From Nitrospirillum sp034427435 (GTDB lineage Bacteria > Pseudomonadota > Alphaproteobacteria > Azospirillales > Azospirillaceae), in contig NZ_JAXQNP010000002.1 of assembly GCF_034427435.1 (NCBI RefSeq), positions 124,001 to 188,000 on the forward strand: 64,000 bases of DNA, written 5' to 3'. A program made the translations under genes and the position numbers. Shown here piece after piece: positions 60,408-64,000 of the stretch. The stretch's first letter is position 1; every line of letters begins with the position of its first letter. The notes beneath the pieces are model-generated. The model searched no databases. It saw nothing but the letters and a program-made list of their open reading frames with translations, and was not told where the DNA came from.

Positions 60408-61340
60408 TCACTCCTTGGCGGCCGTCAGCCAACCGGCTGCCCGCAAGCGCGGCAGGGCCGTACGGCTGACCGGCACCACCGTGCCATCGCTCAGGCGCAA
60501 TTGCCCCACCTGGCCCCGCACCGTCACCGCCACCACCGCGTCACGCGCCACCCAGAAGGAGCGGTGGACCTGCATCCCCAGCCCCTCCCCCAGATCGGCG
60601 ATGGCATCGCGCAGGCGCATCAGCACCAGGTCGGACCCGCGATCGGTATGGATCCGCAGATAATGGTCCTCCGCCTCCAGCGCCAGAAGCCCTGCGCCTG
60701 AAAGTCGCGGGCAGGCGCTGGCGAGAAAGGCCCCAGCCAAGTCGGGAGCTGGCAAATCGGGAGCCGCCAAATCCGGGGCTGGCAAATCCGGGGCCGGTTC
60801 CGGCACGACAATAACCGGCGAATCCCGGCGTCCCAGGATGACGGCGAAGACAATGCTGGTCACGATCACCTGCGGCCAGATGCGCCAGAAGTGCACAATG
60901 CCGCCCTGGCCGCCCCCCTGGGCGCCCCCCTGGGCGCCCAGCGAAACCTGGGCGCACAGGCTGAACAGCAGGATGATCCACAGCGTGGCGGGCAAGGACG
61001 CGATCAGGGCCGACACCCCGCGCCGCTGCCAGGCGGGCCAGGCGGCGGCGATGGGCCAGCGGCGCAAGGCCGCATGGACCGCGCGCGTCATGGCCGCGAT
61101 ACCCAGGGCCGATGCGCACCAGAAGACGACGCGTGACAGGCTGTCCATGGACAGGTAGGTGCCGTAGGGCCCGAACATGGCCAGCACCAGGGACAGCGCC
61201 ACGACGCCCCCCCAACTGCGCACCCAGTCGGGCAGGTCGAGGGCGACGATGCCGGCAAGGCTGCCCGGCGGCCGCTTTTCAGCGCCCCCCGCGTCGGCCT
61301 CCTGCTGCACCCCGCGTTCCGCCGTCAAGACCGGCCTCAT
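60408..61340 (-). CDS. Membrane-anchored LytTR DNA-binding protein
   Basis: 310 aa. About four hydrophobic helices in residues 40-170: VVALSLVLAMFGPYGTYL, VVFWCASALGIAAM, LIASLPATLWIILLFSL, IWPQVIVTSIVFAVIL. A flexible linker of DLPAP/DLAAP repeats follows, then a C-terminal LytTR domain (about 210-305): LLALEAEDHYLRIHTD, ALEVHRSFWV-like QVHRSFWVARDAV and VGQLRLSDGTVVPVSR. A one-component membrane regulator: signals perceived in the membrane would act directly on DNA. Divergent from a small membrane-protein gene, its likely target. Confidence 0.88.
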   Translation of the reverse strand: MRPVLTAERGVQQEADAGGAEKRPPGSLAGIVALDLPDWVRSWGGVVALSLVLAMFGPYGTYLSMDSLSRVVFWCASALGIAAMTRAVHAALRRWPIAAAWPAWQRRGVSALIASLPATLWIILLFSLCAQVSLGAQGGAQGGGQGGIVHFWRIWPQVIVTSIVFAVILGRRDSPVIVVPEPAPDLPAPDLAAPDLPAPDLAGAFLASACPRLSGAGLLALEAEDHYLRIHTDRGSDLVLMRLRDAIADLGEGLGMQVHRSFWVARDAVVAVTVRGQVGQLRLSDGTVVPVSRTALPRLRAAGWLTAAKE

Positions 61341-61350
61341 CCGTTCGCGC

Positions 61351-61382
61351 TTCGTGAACGGCCTTTACCAGCCACTCACGAA
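61351..61382. promoter_or_regulatory. Inverted repeat in the LytTR divergent region
   Basis: TTCGTGA (61351-61357) and TCACGAA (61376-61382) form a perfect 7-base inverted repeat with an 18-base spacer, beginning 11 bases upstream of the LytTR gene start and 118 bases before the divergent gene. Good position for autoregulation, though LytTR proteins more often bind direct repeats. Confidence 0.45.
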
Positions 61383-61499
61383 ATCCGTCAAGCGGGCCGC
61401 GAAGGGCGCGTTGCCCGCGACCAACCGCCTGAGTGAAGGCTTGGCCCATCAACCACTTGGCCACGCCGCCCGGCGCAACATCCTGGAGCCCGCCCCATC

Positions 61500-62009
61500 A
61501 TGGAAATCCTCTCCCGCATCATCAGCCACACCCCCGTCTGGATCTTCGTGCTGTTCGCCTACCTGGTGTTCATGGGGGCGCGGCGCCTGCGGACCACGGT
61601 GCAGCAGACGGGCCGAGTCTGGCTGATCCCCGGGGTCTTCATCATTTGGGGCCTGTACGGCCTGGTCACCCGTCCCGGCCCCCTGGGCCCCGTGCTGCTG
61701 GAATGGGCGGTGGGCGCCGTCGTCGGGCTGGGCCTGGCCAGCCTGACGACCGTCCGGGTCGAGGTGGACCGCGAGCGCGGCCTGGTGCGGCAACCGGGCA
61801 GTTGGGTGCCCCTGGTCCGCAACCTCTTCCTGTTCGGCTCCCACTACGTCCTGAACGTCATGGCCGCCACACACCCCGACCTGCACGACACCGCCATCGC
61901 CCTGGACATCGGCGTGTCGGGCTTCAGCGTCGGCTACTTCGCCGGCTGGTCCTGGAGCTTCATCCAAAGCTACCGCCGCGCGCCGGGGGTGGCGCTGGCC
62001 ACCGCCTGA
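61500..62009 (+). CDS. Small integral membrane protein, DUF6622-like
   Basis: 169 aa with four to five hydrophobic helices: PVWIFVLFAYLVFMGARRL, GVFIIWGLYGLV, LLEWAVGAVVGLGLASL, FSVGYFAGWSWSFI. The opening HTPVWIFVLFAYLVFMG and the RRLR motif match a family of small membrane proteins commonly found next to LytTR regulators. Divergent from the membrane LytTR gene. Function unknown. Confidence 0.8.
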   Translation: MEILSRIISHTPVWIFVLFAYLVFMGARRLRTTVQQTGRVWLIPGVFIIWGLYGLVTRPGPLGPVLLEWAVGAVVGLGLASLTTVRVEVDRERGLVRQPGSWVPLVRNLFLFGSHYVLNVMAATHPDLHDTAIALDIGVSGFSVGYFAGWSWSFIQSYRRAPGVALATA

Positions 62010-62048
62010 GCCGGGGCCCGCCGGCGTTTGAGGCGTACTAAAAAGCCC

Positions 62049-63185
62049 TCAGCCCACGCTCTTCCCGGTGCAACTGGCGTACAGCGTCTCCACCACCTGG
62101 CGGCTGACGTTGCGGGTGATGAAGACGATGCGGCTGCGCCGGTCGTCGCTGGGCCAGGCGTCCAGTTGCACCGGCGGGTGGAACAGGTGCTGCACGCCGT
62201 GGATGACGATGGGCTGGTCGCTTTCCTGGACGTTCAGCACCCCCTTCACCCGCAGCACGTCGGGCCCGCGCAGGCGGGCCAGCGTTTCCAGGAAGCCCAC
62301 CAACTCGTCCCACACCAGCGGCTCGGTGAAGGTCAGGCAGAAGGCGCCGATGGCCTCGTCATGGCGGTTGGCGTCATGATCATGGTCCTCGTGCTCGCAA
62401 TGGCCGTGCTCATGGTCGCAATCGGCATGGTCATGCCCGTCATCGTGGCCATGGTCGTGGTCATGATCATGATGATCGTGGTGATGGTGGTGGCCATGGT
62501 CGTCATAGGCCTCCGCCCGCAACCAGCGCTGCACGTCCAGGCTCTTGGTCTCGGGATTGTAAAGGCCGGCGTCGAACAGCAGCACGGGCAGCGCGTCGTC
62601 GGTCTGGGCGTCCACCACCAAGGCGGCGGGGTTGAGCTGCTTCAGCCGTTCCTTCAGATACTCCACCGCCTCGGGCGTCGCGATATCGGTCTTGGTCAGC
62701 ACCAGGCGGTCGGCCACGGCCGCCTGCTTCAGGCTTTCCTCCTGCGCGTCCAGTTGGCCCATGCCGTGGACGGCGTCAACGGTCGTCACCACCCCGTCCA
62801 GGCGGAAGCGCGCGGCCACCAGCGGGTCGGTCATCAGGGTGTGCAGGATGGGGGCGGGATCGGCCAGGCCGGTGGTTTCGATGACCACGCGGTCAAACTC
62901 CGGCACCTCGTCGCGCAGGCGGCGCATGTAGAGGTCGCGCAGGGTGTCGGCCAGGTCGCTGCGGATAGTGCAGCAGATGCAGCCCGAATCCATCAGCACC
63001 GTGTTCTCATCCGCCTTGGCCACCAGCAGGTGGTCCAGCCCGACCTCGCCGAACTCATTGATGATGACGGCGGTGCGGGCCATGCGCGGGTCGCGGATGA
63101 TGCGGGACAGCAGCGTGGTCTTGCCGCTGCCCAGGAAGCCGGTCAGGACGGAGATGGGCAGGCGGGCGGAGGAGACAGCGGTCAC
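62049..63185 (-). CDS. CobW/COG0523-family GTPase, probable zinc chaperone
   Basis: About 378 aa from the GTG at 63185, with AAGGA upstream; a TTG at 63215 is less likely. G3E GTPase: Walker A GFLGSGKTTLL, the metal-binding CxCC in SGCICCTI, switch ETTGLADPAP, and NKxD-like LVLTKTDIA. A His/Asp-rich stretch around residues 225-280 (runs of HDH and DHDHDHGHDD type) could buffer zinc. The CobW_C domain ends the chain. It follows zur (75-base gap, same strand), which points to a zinc-limitation chaperone (ZigA/ZagA type) rather than cobalamin synthesis. Confidence 0.92.
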   Translation of the reverse strand: MTAVSSARLPISVLTGFLGSGKTTLLSRIIRDPRMARTAVIINEFGEVGLDHLLVAKADENTVLMDSGCICCTIRSDLADTLRDLYMRRLRDEVPEFDRVVIETTGLADPAPILHTLMTDPLVAARFRLDGVVTTVDAVHGMGQLDAQEESLKQAAVADRLVLTKTDIATPEAVEYLKERLKQLNPAALVVDAQTDDALPVLLFDAGLYNPETKSLDVQRWLRAEAYDDHGHHHHHDHHDHDHDHGHDDGHDHADCDHEHGHCEHEDHDHDANRHDEAIGAFCLTFTEPLVWDELVGFLETLARLRGPDVLRVKGVLNVQESDQPIVIHGVQHLFHPPVQLDAWPSDDRRSRIVFITRNVSRQVVETLYASCTGKSVG

Positions 63186-63260
63186 GGAAGGCGTTCCTTG
63201 ATCAATCGCGGACAATGGGGTGGGCGGTCTGGGCGGTGGTGACTTCTGGGCGGTGGTAAC

Positions 63261-63803
63261 TCAGGCCGCGGACTGGCAGGTGGGGCATAGGCCCAGCACT
63301 TCCACCGTCTGGCGCAGGACGCGGAACCCGCGGGCGGCGGCGCCGTTGGTGATGGCGTTGGTCACGGCGGGTTCGTTCAGTTCGGTGGCGTCGCCGCAGC
63401 GTTCGCAGACCAGGAACTGCCCGGCATGGGCCTGTCCTGGTTCCGGACAGCCGACATAGGCGTTCAGCGACTCGATCCGGTGGACCAGGCCCTGCTCCAC
63501 CAGGAAATCCAGGGCGCGATAGACAGTCAGCGGCGCCACGCGCTTGCCGTCCACCGCCATCTCTTCCAGGATGGCGTAGGCACCCCGCGGCCGGTGGCTG
63601 GACCAGACCAATTCCAGCACCCGTTCGCGCAAGGTGGTCAGGCGGGCGCCCCGCGCCTCGCACAGGGTGTGCGCCCGGGCCAGGGCGTCACCCACACAGG
63701 CCTTATGGTCGTGCCCGCCATGGGCATGGGACGGGCCGGCATGGGAGGCGCCGTGGGGCCCGGCATGGACATGCGGGCTAGGGCTTTGGGGGGCGACCGG
63801 CAT
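63261..63803 (-). CDS. zur: Fur-family zinc uptake regulator Zur
   Basis: 180 aa from the ATG at 63803 (GAGAAAGG upstream); ATG at 63830 is an alternative. A His-rich N-terminus (SPHVHAGPHGASHAGPSHAHGGHDH, seen in pieces) precedes the Fur winged helix (ARLTTLRERVLELVWSSHRPRGAY, APLTVYRALDFLVEQGLVHR). Two structural-zinc CxxC pairs: CERCGD and LCPTCQ. It represses zinc uptake genes when zinc is bound. Upstream of a CobW gene on the same strand. Confidence 0.92.
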   Translation of the reverse strand: MPVAPQSPSPHVHAGPHGASHAGPSHAHGGHDHKACVGDALARAHTLCEARGARLTTLRERVLELVWSSHRPRGAYAILEEMAVDGKRVAPLTVYRALDFLVEQGLVHRIESLNAYVGCPEPGQAHAGQFLVCERCGDATELNEPAVTNAITNGAAARGFRVLRQTVEVLGLCPTCQSAA

Positions 63804-63970
63804 TGACGCAAGCCTTTCTCGAACTGCCATTAAGGCGGACCATAGCACGGAAGGAAGGGTGTGCTGTTCGTCCACGTAAACCAAATCATGTTACCGTTCG
63901 TATCGGCATCCGGGAATATGGCACCCTGAGGGCCGAACCGGGGGGCACCACCGCATCGAAGGGACGCGCG

Positions 63971-64000
63971 ATGCCACATGACATCTTTGCTCCGATCCTT
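63971..64000 (+). CDS. Start of a protein gene cut by the window edge
   Basis: ATG at 63971, behind GAAGGGA, opens a frame reading MPHDIFAPIL to the last base. It is divergent from zur across a ~170-base region, so it could be a Zur-controlled gene such as a zinc transporter component, but ten residues cannot identify it. Confidence 0.45.
   Translation, partial: MPHDIFAPIL

Noticed and set aside
62355..62510. Tandem-like CAT/GTC repeat tract
   Set aside because: It is the coding sequence of the His/Asp-rich segment of the CobW protein, not a non-coding repeat or CRISPR.

Overview
This window is a gene-dense, high-GC chromosomal segment of an alphaproteobacterium, most likely from the Azospirillum/Nitrospirillum side of the Rhodospirillales. 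The evidence is the family mix: paired b and b' subunits in an F0-only ATP synthase operon, a GapR-type nucleoid protein, DUF1244, PdeM with its Lhr-type helicase, and a minCDE operon. The placement is inferred from gene content, not from a search. No phage, transposase, CRISPR array or rRNA was seen.

Layout. 0-4.6 kb: start of a tRNA-Ser, rlmB, tRNA-Thr(UGU), an orphan phoU and a pentapeptide-repeat protein. 4.6-7.3 kb: a three-gene ABC importer of the iron-chelate/heme/cobalamin class. 7.4-13.3 kb: aguB, an XRE regulator, an AstE/aspartoacylase-like hydrolase, an envelope protein with bactofilin-like repeats, psuG and an MTA/SAH nucleosidase-like gene. 13.3-21.5 kb: DNA damage and light stress, with the ligase-associated helicase and pdeM separated by an AhpD-like gene and a divergent AraC regulator, then a photolyase and a COG2907 flavoprotein. 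21.5-24.8 kb: a hydrolase, a GNAT protein, an N-formylglutamate amidohydrolase-like gene, DUF1244 and gapR. 24.9-26.6 kb: a lower-GC darTG toxin-antitoxin pair, the clearest acquired segment. 26.7-32.3 kb: a DODA-type dioxygenase divergent from a LysR regulator, a Rieske oxygenase, an oligoendopeptidase F and an exported protein.

32.3-35.2 kb is atpI-atpB-atpE-b'-b on the minus strand. Then come copper delivery to cytochrome oxidase (PCu(A)C, SCO), phoH, a ~980-base gene-free stretch with an orphan minus-strand terminator, and minCDE. At 40.6-42.5 kb two adjacent genes, a HEAT-repeat protein and panB, are each broken by one missing base in a G/C homopolymer, which suggests sequence error more than decay. 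42.6-49.8 kb: an Nramp transporter, a TPR-glycosyltransferase fusion, and nrdA/nrdB separated by an EF-hand lipoprotein gene, with DnaA boxes upstream of nrdA. 50-59.3 kb: an FG-GAP/UnbV protein, a membrane protein, a dipeptide epimerase-like enzyme, a hybrid histidine kinase, yajQ, a periplasmic amidase, a BON lipoprotein and a large exported helical protein. 59.3-64 kb: palindromic repeats, panE, a membrane LytTR regulator divergent from a DUF6622-like protein, and a zinc unit (CobW GTPase with zur).

No wholly new multi-gene system could be demonstrated. The best leads are the darTG island, the orphan terminator (possible small RNA), a dispersed structured repeat with compensatory stem changes, the interrupted lhr/pdeM cluster, the EF-hand gene inside nrdA-nrdB, and the palindrome between the LytTR regulator and its divergent membrane neighbour.
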